A stretch of 64,000 nt of DNA from the NCBI GenBank assembly GCA_035063885.1, contig JAPSFM010000002.1, positions 62,001 through 126,000 on the forward strand, read 5' to 3'. Below are positions 32,884 to 40,829 of this stretch, in pieces. Numbering within the stretch: the stretch's first letter is position 1; each line of letters starts with the position of its first letter. The notes under the pieces were generated by a model. It worked only from the letters and a program-made list of their open reading frames with translations. It made no database searches and was not told the origin of the DNA. The stretch is from CAADGY01 sp900696665 (GTDB lineage: Bacteria > Acidobacteriota > Terriglobia > Bryobacterales > Bryobacteraceae). Made by a program: the position numbers and the translations under genes.

Positions 32884-34401
32884 ATGACAACCCGACGCAG
32901 GGGATCTTTTCCCGGGATCCTCACTGTTTTCCTTCCCCTCGTTCTTTCCGCTCAAAGTCTACAGGATTTTGAGAAACGGGTGACCGAGTTCACGCTGCCG
33001 AACGGAATGCACTTCATCGTGCTTGAACGGCACGAAGCGCCAGTGGTCTCTTTTCACGCTTATGCGAATGTCGGTTCGGTCGACGACCCCAGCGGAAAGA
33101 CTGGCCTGGCCCACATGTTTGAACACATGATCGGCAAAGGAACCGAGACGGTGGGCACGAAAAACTGGCCCGCTGAAAAGAAAGCGCTGGAAGCTGTCGA
33201 GGAGGTTTATGACCGCCTGGAGGCCGAGCGCCGCAAAGAACTGGAGGCCAATCCCGAGACGATCAAGAAATTGGAAGCACAACTTCAGGCGGCTATCGGG
33301 AAGGCGAACAGCTACGTCGTTCCCAACCTGTTTGTGCGCGTAATCGAAGAGAACGGGGCGGCGGGCTTCAACGCCAGCACCGGTTCGGATGCCACCCGCT
33401 ACTACTACAGTCTGCCATCAAACCGCATCGAGCTTTGGTTCCTTCTGCAATCGGAGTGGTTCAAGCGCCCGGTATTCCGTGAATTCTACAAGGAGCGGTC
33501 CGTCGTGCGCGAAGAACGCCGCATGCGCGTGGAATCGAACCCTCAAGGCAAGCTCCAGGAATTGTTGACCGCGACTACCTTTATCGCCCACCCCTATAGA
33601 ACCATGATCGGTTGGGCTAGCGATATCGAAAACCTGCGCGCCAAAGATGCGGAAGAGTTTTTCAAGACCTACTATGTCCCCGGCAACGTGACGATCGCGA
33701 TTGCGGGGGACGTGAACCCGGCCCAGGCAAAACAATTCGCGCAGAAATACTTCGGGCCCATTCCCGGTGGCGAACTTCCGCCGCGCGTGATCACTGAAGA
33801 GCCTCCCCAGGAAGGTACGAAAACGGTAACGCTCGAGACGGCCATCCAACCATTCGTCTTCGCCGCTTACAAAAGGCCGGATCAATTGCATAAAGACGAT
33901 CCCGTGTTTGATGTTCTGGGAGGCATCCTCTCCAGCGGACGTACCGGAATACTCTACAAGGAACTGGTGCGGGACAAGCAATTGGCCCTGGGCGCCGTAG
34001 CGATCGCCAGCTTTCCGGGCGGCAAGTATCCCAACGCATTTCTGTTCATTGCGGCTCCCAATCCCGGCAAGACTATCGAGGAGATTCAGAAAGCCTGGCA
34101 GGACATCCTGCGCCGCCTCAAGGAGGAAACCGTGGACGCGGAGACGCTGAAACGCGTAAAGACGAAAATTCGCGCGTCCTTGATCCGCCAGCTTGACAGC
34201 AATCCCGGGCTGGCTTCGCAACTTGCGTTCTACCATGTGAGCTATGGCGACTGGCGGAAGCTGTTCACCGGAATCCAGGAGATCGACAAGGTAACCGCCG
34301 CAGATGTTCAGCGTGTCGCGCGGCAGTACCTGAATGACAAGACGGCAACTTTGGCGTACACCACTGCACTGAAGCCGGCGTCCAAAGGAGAAGGAAAGTG
34401 A
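32884..34401 (+). CDS. Secreted M16-family zinc peptidase (catalytic partner)
   Basis: 505 residues from ATG 32884, preceding a signal peptide (PGILTVFLPLVLSAQS). The inverted zinc motif is HMFEH (77-81) and the distal Glu is in VVREERRMR (about 210-211), so the site is intact. A charged, helix-prone insert (about 95-150, EEVYDRLEAERRKELEANPE and beyond) lengthens the usual 75-residue spacing to about 130. The second M16 half has PFVFAAYKRP and GGILSSGRTGILYKELV. It overlaps the next M16 gene by GTGA, the standard arrangement for an active/inactive heterodimer that degrades peptides in a clam-shell chamber. Confidence 0.9.
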   Translation: MTTRRRGSFPGILTVFLPLVLSAQSLQDFEKRVTEFTLPNGMHFIVLERHEAPVVSFHAYANVGSVDDPSGKTGLAHMFEHMIGKGTETVGTKNWPAEKKALEAVEEVYDRLEAERRKELEANPETIKKLEAQLQAAIGKANSYVVPNLFVRVIEENGAAGFNASTGSDATRYYYSLPSNRIELWFLLQSEWFKRPVFREFYKERSVVREERRMRVESNPQGKLQELLTATTFIAHPYRTMIGWASDIENLRAKDAEEFFKTYYVPGNVTIAIAGDVNPAQAKQFAQKYFGPIPGGELPPRVITEEPPQEGTKTVTLETAIQPFVFAAYKRPDQLHKDDPVFDVLGGILSSGRTGILYKELVRDKQLALGAVAIASFPGGKYPNAFLFIAAPNPGKTIEEIQKAWQDILRRLKEETVDAETLKRVKTKIRASLIRQLDSNPGLASQLAFYHVSYGDWRKLFTGIQEIDKVTAADVQRVARQYLNDKTATLAYTTALKPASKGEGK

Positions 34402-36530
34402 AACTGAGCGTCGCCTTCGGAACCATTCTCGCTGCCGCTCTTTGCGCACAGACCACCTCCCCGCCCAAACCGGCCCAACAGAAAGTTGCTGCCGCGCTGC
34501 CGCCGTACAAGGCACTGAAGTTTCCGCCGCTGAAACGTGTCCAGATCCCTGAGATCGCCTCACACACGCTACCGAACGGCATCCGGCTCTACCTGCTGGA
34601 AAATCATGAACTCCCGCTGGTGAGCGGATTTGCTCTGATCCGGACCGGCAACCTTTTCGATCCGCCGGAGAAGATCGGCGTCGCCGAAATTACGGGCGAG
34701 GTCCTGCGAACCGGTGGCACGAAAGCGAAGACCGGCGATGAGCTTGACGTGGAGCTTGAGAACATGGCCGCGTCGGTGGAGAGCAGCATCGGTGAGACCA
34801 GCGGCACGGTCGGCTTCAGCGCACTGCGCGAGAATGCCGGCACGGTGCTCGAGATCTTCAAGGAGGTTCTGACAGATCCGGCCTTCCGCCAGGACAAAAT
34901 CGACCTGGTGAAAACTCAATTGCGCGGCGTCATCGCCCGGCGTAACGACAATCCTTCGGGCATCGCTTCCCGCGAGTTCGCGCGTATCCTCTACGGCCCG
35001 GATACGCCATATGGCGAAATCATCGAATATGAGAACCTCGATCGGATCGGCCGCGAAGATCTTGTTTCTTTCTACAATCGCTACTACTTTCCAGCCAATA
35101 CCGTCATTGCGATTCAGGGTGATTTTTCATCCGCCGAAATGAAAGCGGCTATCGAAAAACTGTTTGCGGATTGGACGGTGAAGCAGCCGCCGGTTCCACC
35201 CTTCCCGAAAGTGGAACAGAAACCCACACCAGGAATTTTTCTGGCGGAGAAGGCGGATGTGAACCAGACCTTCTTCAATATCGGGCACCTCGGCGGAATT
35301 CTGAAAGACAAGGACTATCCCGCACTCGCTGTGATGGCCGACATCCTGGGTGGTGGTTTTTCAAGCCGTCTTTTCACCCGGGTCCGGACCCAGTTGGGCT
35401 ATGCGTACGGAATTGGCGCGAGTTGGGGTGCGGCGTACAACCACCCGGGCCTGTTCCGCATCTCCGGCAGCACCAAGTCCGCCTCCACCGTGGATACTTT
35501 AAAGGTGGTGCGGGAGGAAGTGGACCGTATACGAACACGGGAGGTGACCGCACAGGAGTTGGACACCGCGAAACAAACCATTCTCAACAGCTTCGTGTTC
35601 AACTTCGACAGCCCGAGCAAAACGCTTAACCGCTTGGTCACGTACGAATATCACGGCTATCCTCGCGACTTCATCTTTCAGTACCAGAAGGCGATCGAAT
35701 CCGTAACCAGCGCCGATGTGCTGCGCGTGGCGCGCGAGCATGTCGCCCCGGAGAACTTCACGGTTGTCGCTGTCGCGAATTCCGCCGAGTTGGGAACGCC
35801 GCTTACGGCTCTCGGCAAGGTGCAGCCGATCGACCTCTCCATTCCCGAGCCTGGGGCGAAAGCAGGTGCGAAAGCGGACGCACAGAGCATCGGGAGAGGG
35901 CGGCAACTGCTCCAGCGCGCGCAAGCGGCTATGGGTGGCGCTGACAAATTAGCCGCTATTCGCGATGCGACGCAGGTAGCGGAGGTTGAGATTGACACCG
36001 GCCGCGGACCGATGAAGGCCACCCGCACTTCGATGTGGCTTGCTCCGAATGTCTTCCGGCAACAGCAGGTGCTTCCATTCGGCAAGATCACGGCGTTTTA
36101 CGATGGCGCCGCCGGCTGGATCGCCAGCCCCCAGGGGATCAATCCTATCGCCGGCCCTGTTCTGAATCAGGTACGAAGCGAAATGTTTCGGGTGTTTTAT
36201 CCGCTGATGCTCAGCGACCGGAACCCGGACCGCACGGTGCACTCCGCCGCTCCCGGCGAAGTGGAGATCTCCGACAAGCAAGGCAACTCCGTCCGTCTCA
36301 CGATCGACGAGACTACCGGATTGCCGATCAGGCGTTCCTATCGTACGACAGGGCAGCAGGGACCCGTTGAAGTGGAAGAGGTACTCTCCGAATGGAAAGA
36401 AGTGGACGGTGTGCAACTGCCATTCCGGATTGTCGTAAACCAGGGTGGCAAGAAGTTCTCCGAAGCGGCGATCCGCGAAATCAGGATCAACACCGGGCTG
36501 AAACAGGAGGAGTTGAGCAAACAACCATGA
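34398..36530 (+). CDS. M16-family peptidase-like protein (non-catalytic partner) with fused LolA-like C-terminal domain
   Basis: 710 residues from GTG 34398, coupled to the preceding stop. It has a signal peptide (LSVAFGTILAAALCAQ) and two M16 repeats (about 50-480). HXXEH is replaced by AEITGEVL, so zinc cannot bind, as in known inactive partners. The C-terminal repeat keeps GGGFSSRLFTRVRTQLGYAYGIGASW, the region that supplies substrate-binding Arg/Tyr residues. An extra domain follows (about 490-710; AMGGADKLAAIRDATQV, GAAGWIASPQG, LTIDETTGLPIRRSY, EWKEVDGVQLPFRI), resembling a lipoprotein-sorting half-barrel and the stand-alone protein encoded next. The fusion may deliver lipidated or hydrophobic peptides. 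Confidence 0.86.
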   Translation: MKLSVAFGTILAAALCAQTTSPPKPAQQKVAAALPPYKALKFPPLKRVQIPEIASHTLPNGIRLYLLENHELPLVSGFALIRTGNLFDPPEKIGVAEITGEVLRTGGTKAKTGDELDVELENMAASVESSIGETSGTVGFSALRENAGTVLEIFKEVLTDPAFRQDKIDLVKTQLRGVIARRNDNPSGIASREFARILYGPDTPYGEIIEYENLDRIGREDLVSFYNRYYFPANTVIAIQGDFSSAEMKAAIEKLFADWTVKQPPVPPFPKVEQKPTPGIFLAEKADVNQTFFNIGHLGGILKDKDYPALAVMADILGGGFSSRLFTRVRTQLGYAYGIGASWGAAYNHPGLFRISGSTKSASTVDTLKVVREEVDRIRTREVTAQELDTAKQTILNSFVFNFDSPSKTLNRLVTYEYHGYPRDFIFQYQKAIESVTSADVLRVAREHVAPENFTVVAVANSAELGTPLTALGKVQPIDLSIPEPGAKAGAKADAQSIGRGRQLLQRAQAAMGGADKLAAIRDATQVAEVEIDTGRGPMKATRTSMWLAPNVFRQQQVLPFGKITAFYDGAAGWIASPQGINPIAGPVLNQVRSEMFRVFYPLMLSDRNPDRTVHSAAPGEVEISDKQGNSVRLTIDETTGLPIRRSYRTTGQQGPVEVEEVLSEWKEVDGVQLPFRIVVNQGGKKFSEAAIREIRINTGLKQEELSKQP

Positions 36531-37309
36531 AGGTCCTGCTGCTGTTGGCGACGAGTATGTCTCTGCTTTCCGCCGAGACCGGGCAGGAACGTGGAAAGCG
36601 GCTTATCGATGAGGCGATCGCCGCGCTTGGCGGAGACACCTTTCTCCAGATGAAGGATCGCGTGGAGGATGGCCGCGCATATTCCTTCTATCGCGACGAG
36701 CTTTCGGGACTCTCACGGGCGAAAATCTACACCCAATACGTCACGCCGGAAGAAAAAGGCAAGCTTGCCGTGCGGGAGCGGCAGAGTTTCGGGAGGGATG
36801 AATACAGCTCGGTCCTCTTCAATCGCGAGGGGGGGTGGGAGATCACCTACCGGGGTGCACGCCCGTTGCGCAACGAGCAAATTGAACGCTATCGCGACTC
36901 AACCAGGAACAACATCTTTTACATTTTTCGTACACGCCTCAAAGAGCCGGGGATAATATTCGACTCGCGTGGCGCCGAGGTTTGGGAGAACCAACCGGTC
37001 GAAAACATCGATATCACCGATTCGGAGAATCACGTCGTTTCTCTCTCAATACATCACTCCACGAAATTACCTGTCCGCCAGGTGTTCTATAGGCGCGATC
37101 CGGAAACACGCGAGCGTATTGAGGAGGTAACGATCTACTCAAAGTATCGCGATGTAGGCGGCGTGCAGTGGCCTTATACAATTCAGCGGATCCGTAACGG
37201 GGAGAAAGTGTACTCCATGTTTTCCGAAAGCGTAACCATCAATCAGAACCTGCCGGACACGCTCTTCATGCTGCCGTCCGGCATCAAGAAACTGCCACCG
37301 AAGAGATAG
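36527..37309 (+). CDS. Secreted LolA-like beta protein, paralogous to the C-terminal domain of the upstream M16 protein
   Basis: 260 residues from ATG 36527, overlapping the previous stop as ATGA. A short signal peptide (MKVLLLLATSMSLLSA) is present. The layout repeats that of the upstream fused domain: AIAALGGDTFLQMKDR, then EGGWEITYRGARP, LSIHHSTKLPVRQVFY, YSKYRDVGGVQWPYTIQRI. This fits the outer-membrane lipoprotein-sorting-like half-barrel seen in many acidobacterial secreted proteins. It is the last gene of the peptidase operon and probably works with the M16 pair. Catalytic residues are not evident. Confidence 0.72.
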   Translation: MKVLLLLATSMSLLSAETGQERGKRLIDEAIAALGGDTFLQMKDRVEDGRAYSFYRDELSGLSRAKIYTQYVTPEEKGKLAVRERQSFGRDEYSSVLFNREGGWEITYRGARPLRNEQIERYRDSTRNNIFYIFRTRLKEPGIIFDSRGAEVWENQPVENIDITDSENHVVSLSIHHSTKLPVRQVFYRRDPETRERIEEVTIYSKYRDVGGVQWPYTIQRIRNGEKVYSMFSESVTINQNLPDTLFMLPSGIKKLPPKR

Positions 37310-37322
37310 GACGCAACGCGCC

Positions 37323-38513
37323 TCATCGATTCCCAAACAGCGTTCGCAGGTCCGCTTCGTAAACCCGCCCGTGGCGATCGGAAGCGAGGACGATCCAGGG
37401 TGCGTCTTCTGGAAACGCGAGCTTCGGTCTTGTCACGTCATTCACCGCCGACTGTAGCGTGGCTGCCGGTGCGATCGCGACCATGGGACTCCCGAACACC
37501 GGCGGGTCCTCTGCCGTGCCGATCCTTCCGAATACGATGTGGTCCCGCGTTCGCAACTCCGAATCGTAGATGGTGTGGCCGTAGAGCACCATCCTGCCAT
37601 CAGACCCGACAGCGACGACCGGCCTGCTGGGAGAACGTGTAGTCGCATTGTTTGCGTAGGGGATGTTGCGCCAGCGGCCAGCGGGGGTCCGTATCCTCAG
37701 AACCAGTTGTGGCTCGCCAACGCGGTCAACGCTGTTCTTGCTGGCGACCCACAAGGTTCCATCGGTAGTGAGTGCCGCGTTCAAATGGTCGTCGGCGGTG
37801 CGATGGCCGGTTTCAACCACCTCCGCGGCATCCCAGTTCTCCGGCGGATCTCCATTGCGGTGATGCCGCAGGAAGACGCCATCCCGTTGTTGATCGGACC
37901 AGAGAACTCCCACACCGTCCGGCAGCGCCGTCACAAGGCAAATATCGTCCGCATCCAAGCCGCTGGCAATCGTGGATGCCACGCTCCAGGCGGAGCCGTC
38001 CGCGGAGGTCCATACCAGCACTTCACGGTCAACGGGCGCGGCAATCCACCACCTGCCGGTCCCTTCCCGTGCGATGGTCGCTGTCTCGATGGGTTTACCT
38101 GGAGAAACCGTCCATTTCGCAAGCACGTGGGCCTGCCATCGAAACGGCACTTCTCCGCGAGGACGCAAGCGCAAAACCGCCAGCGTACGGTCCTTTACAA
38201 CAACGGCGGTCGCGCCGGCTTTATCAAACCAGACGTCGGCGCGTCCGGGAAGTCCGTCCAAGCTCCGGGCGATCTCCCGGTGCTCGCGCCAACCGGATGC
38301 GGTCCGTTGCCACAACGAAGGACCGGATTTGCGTGGAAGCAACGCCCACCAGGATCCTTCCGCATACCAGGTCTTCGATTGCGGCTTGTCGGCGGTTGGA
38401 TTGGACGCATCCACTCGAAACACCGGGTGGTGGCTCGCGGCAGAGGCGGGCGCCGATATCGCGAGCAACAGAGCGATGCCCGCGGGAATGGAGGGAACGA
38501 TTGTTGTTTTCAT
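37323..38513 (-). CDS. Secreted beta-propeller-like protein of unknown function
   Basis: 396 residues with a signal peptide (IPAGIALLLAISAPASA). The mature part repeats short beta blades with W/Y and SxDGSxW-type turns (WYAEGSWWALLPRKSGPSLW, VWTSADGSAWSVASTI, AALTTDGTLWVASKN, AVGSDGRMVLYGHTIYDS). This resembles BNR/sialidase-like propellers without clear Asp-box catalytic residues. It shares four bases with the RNA methyltransferase upstream on the same strand (ATGA, 38510-38513), so the two are co-transcribed, an odd pairing of a secreted and a cytosolic protein. Function unknown. Confidence 0.68.
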   Translation of the reverse strand: MKTTIVPSIPAGIALLLAISAPASAASHHPVFRVDASNPTADKPQSKTWYAEGSWWALLPRKSGPSLWQRTASGWREHREIARSLDGLPGRADVWFDKAGATAVVVKDRTLAVLRLRPRGEVPFRWQAHVLAKWTVSPGKPIETATIAREGTGRWWIAAPVDREVLVWTSADGSAWSVASTIASGLDADDICLVTALPDGVGVLWSDQQRDGVFLRHHRNGDPPENWDAAEVVETGHRTADDHLNAALTTDGTLWVASKNSVDRVGEPQLVLRIRTPAGRWRNIPYANNATTRSPSRPVVAVGSDGRMVLYGHTIYDSELRTRDHIVFGRIGTAEDPPVFGSPMVAIAPAATLQSAVNDVTRPKLAFPEDAPWIVLASDRHGRVYEADLRTLFGNR

Positions 38514-39718
38514 CGCAGGGTAAGCGCGGCCACTGTCTCGATGTGAAAGGTTTGGGGAAATAGATCAACCATCTCCATTCGCTCTATCCGGTATCCACCC
38601 TCAATTAGCGCTGATAGGTCGCGAGCTAAAGTCGCCGGATCGCAAGCGACAATCGTAAGCCGCGGCGCGCGGAATCGCAGCAGATGGCGCACCACCTGTT
38701 TTCCCAGGCCAGCGCGCGGTGGATCGGCCAGAATGAAATCCGGCGGCTCGGTGCAGCCCGACAGGAATTCTTCCACTCCCGCTTGTTGGATAGCGACGCT
38801 TACACCGGCGGTCCGCGCGTTGAACGCGAGGTCTTTCACCGCGCCCATACCAGATTCCACCGCTGTGACCCTTCCGAAACGCCGCGCCAACGGCAGACTG
38901 AAAAGTCCTACGCCTGCAAACAGGTCCAGCGCATACGCGCCCTCCGCTCCCTCAAGCGCCGAGTCCATCAGCCGGTCAATCAGAAAGCGGTTCACCTGAA
39001 AGAACGACCGGTAGCTAACACGGTACACTTCGCCTGCCGCGCCGTATTCAATGGCCCGGTGCGTCGCTCCCGGAATGCGCTCCCGGCACCATTCGAAAAA
39101 AGAACGTGCGACAGGTCGCGAAGTCTCCGGAACGTTCACCTGAACGCCTTCCTCGTTCGTAAAGAGTTCCAGGGTGCGAACGAATTCCGGCCAGCGGCGC
39201 TCCCGCATCATCCCGCGAATCCCGGCCAGGGCCTCATTGATCTTCGGCGAAGAGATCGGGCAGTGCGACACCGGACACAACCGGTGGGAGCGCGCTTGCA
39301 GGTACCCAATCTCGCCGGCTGCAATATGGAACTGGGTGCGATTGCGGTATTGCCACGGCTCCGCCGTTATAGCACCAATCCCGGGCGCCGCTTCGATCTT
39401 CCCAATACGCCGCAAGGCTTCGAGCAGAATCTCCCTTTTCTGTTTCACCTGGTATTCATAGGGAGCATGCTGATAGTGGCACCCGCCGCAGCGGCCGAAG
39501 TAAAGGCATGGCGCCTCGACGCGGTCCGGACTCGGTGTGTTGATGCGGACGGGAACCGCCCGCACAAGACCTGGCTTTTCGTCGGTCACCCGGACTTCGG
39601 CCGTCTCGCCAGGCAGGACAAACGGTGCAAGCACGACACGGCCATCGGCCCGCCCAAGCGCATCCCCGCCGTACACCAACTTCTCAAATTCGATGTGATT
39701 TGTTTTGGAGGCCGCCAT
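38510..39718 (-). CDS. 23S rRNA/tRNA (uracil-5)-methyltransferase (TrmA/RlmD family)
   Basis: 402 residues from ATG 39718; an upstream ATG at 39751 would overlap trpS. An N-terminal TRAM domain (about 3-60) is followed by the iron-sulfur motif CLYFGRCGGCHYQH (about 70-85, CxxxxxCxxC) with a later Cys in LCPVSHC. The SAM-binding GVGLFSLPLA, LADPPRAGLGKQVV and VACDPATLARDLSAL with the nucleophilic Cys complete the family pattern. It methylates uracil C5 in RNA. Which of U747/U1939 of 23S rRNA or tRNA U54 it targets cannot be decided here. Divergent from trpS with a 31-base gap. Confidence 0.9.
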   Translation of the reverse strand: MAASKTNHIEFEKLVYGGDALGRADGRVVLAPFVLPGETAEVRVTDEKPGLVRAVPVRINTPSPDRVEAPCLYFGRCGGCHYQHAPYEYQVKQKREILLEALRRIGKIEAAPGIGAITAEPWQYRNRTQFHIAAGEIGYLQARSHRLCPVSHCPISSPKINEALAGIRGMMRERRWPEFVRTLELFTNEEGVQVNVPETSRPVARSFFEWCRERIPGATHRAIEYGAAGEVYRVSYRSFFQVNRFLIDRLMDSALEGAEGAYALDLFAGVGLFSLPLARRFGRVTAVESGMGAVKDLAFNARTAGVSVAIQQAGVEEFLSGCTEPPDFILADPPRAGLGKQVVRHLLRFRAPRLTIVACDPATLARDLSALIEGGYRIERMEMVDLFPQTFHIETVAALTLR

Positions 39719-39749
39719 CACGTAGGATAAAACTTCGCCTCTAATTAGC

Positions 39750-40739
39750 ATGAAAGCACGAGTTTTTTCGGGGGTCCAACCATCCGGTGACCTTCACATT
39801 GGAAATTACCTGGGCGCTCTCAAGAACTGGGTCCGGATCCAGTACGATTACGAGAGCATTTTCTGCATCGTAGACCTTCACGCCATTACCATATACCAGG
39901 AGCCCGCCGCGTTGCGCGCCAAAATCGAAGAAATCGCGGCGATTTTCCTGGCCGCGGGCATCGATCCGAAGCACTCCGCCATTATGGTCCAGTCCTCCGT
40001 ACCGGCGCATGCCGAGTTGGCCTGGATGCTGACCTGCGTTACTCCGGTGGGCTGGCTGGAGCGCATGACACAGTATAAGATGAAGGCCGAATCGCAGGAG
40101 ACCGTGGGTGACGGGCTGCTGCAATACCCGGTGCTGATGGCCGCCGATATCCTTCTATACCAGGCCGCTATTGTGCCCGTGGGAGAGGACCAGCGGCAGC
40201 ACCTGGAGCTCACACGCGACCTGGCACAGCGGTTCAACTCACTTTATGGCGACACGTTCGTGATGCCCGAAACGCACCTTCCCACCGTGGGTGCGCGGGT
40301 GATGGGCCTGGATGACCCCGAGAAGAAAATGAGCAAGTCCGCTTCCGGCTCGGGCCACGCCGTGGCGCTTCTGGATCCGCCGGTGCAGGCCAGAAAGAAG
40401 ATCATGCGTGCGACAACCGATTCGCTGCCGGCGGTTGATTTTGACAACCTCGGGGCCGGAGTGGCGAACCTCCTCGGCATCTTCCAGGCGCTCAGCGAAT
40501 GGCCGGAGAACCGGATGAAGAAGCACTTCGCCGGGATGCGTTACGGGGAATTGAAGAAGCAGGTGGCGGAGATGGTTATCTCGCATTTGGAGCCGTTTCA
40601 AAAGCGGTACCACGAGATCACTTCGGAAGCCGGCTATGTCGCCTCCATTCTTCGTGAAGGTGCGGAGCGGGTGGCTCCGATCGCAGATGCTACCGTCGAA
40701 CTCGTAAAGAAGAGAATGGGCCTGTATACCCTCTCCTAG
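39750..40739 (+). CDS. trpS: Tryptophanyl-tRNA synthetase
   Basis: 329 residues, class Ic. HIGH-type motif HIGNYLGALKNW follows SGVQPSGDL (about 8-28). KMSKS is PEKKMSKSASGSGHA (about 190-204). ADILLYQAAIVPVGEDQRQHLELTRDLAQRFN is a strong family signature. It charges tRNA-Trp in the cytoplasm. The starts of trpS and the RNA methyltransferase are only 31 bases apart, so their promoters must overlap. An unusual leader element begins immediately after its stop codon (40740). Confidence 0.97.
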   Translation: MKARVFSGVQPSGDLHIGNYLGALKNWVRIQYDYESIFCIVDLHAITIYQEPAALRAKIEEIAAIFLAAGIDPKHSAIMVQSSVPAHAELAWMLTCVTPVGWLERMTQYKMKAESQETVGDGLLQYPVLMAADILLYQAAIVPVGEDQRQHLELTRDLAQRFNSLYGDTFVMPETHLPTVGARVMGLDDPEKKMSKSASGSGHAVALLDPPVQARKKIMRATTDSLPAVDFDNLGAGVANLLGIFQALSEWPENRMKKHFAGMRYGELKKQVAEMVISHLEPFQKRYHEITSEAGYVASILREGAERVAPIADATVELVKKRMGLYTLS

Positions 40740-40829
40740 TCACGGCCGCTTGCTCGCGTGCGGCTCAGTACGGCTGCTTTCGTGCCCATCGAACAAATGA
40801 TACGTCGAAACGTGGAGACAGGACGCTAG
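40740..40829 (+). repeat. Leader repeat copy A, between trpS and the MFS gene
   Basis: This 90-base gap shares three blocks, in the same order, with 55644-55756: TCACGGCCGCTT at the left end, ATCGAACAAATG in the middle (ATCGAACGAATG in the other copy) and GGAGACAGGACGCTAG at the right end (16 identical bases, 40814-40829). The right block contains the likely SD for the MFS ATG that follows directly. Both copies precede membrane-transporter genes on the plus strand. Confidence 0.72.

Noticed and set aside
37539..39730. Two plus-strand open frames of 335 and 348 codons opposite the propeller-like and methyltransferase genes
   Set aside because: The minus-strand products have a signal peptide, or Fe-S and SAM motifs. 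The plus-strand products are low-information, basic sequences.
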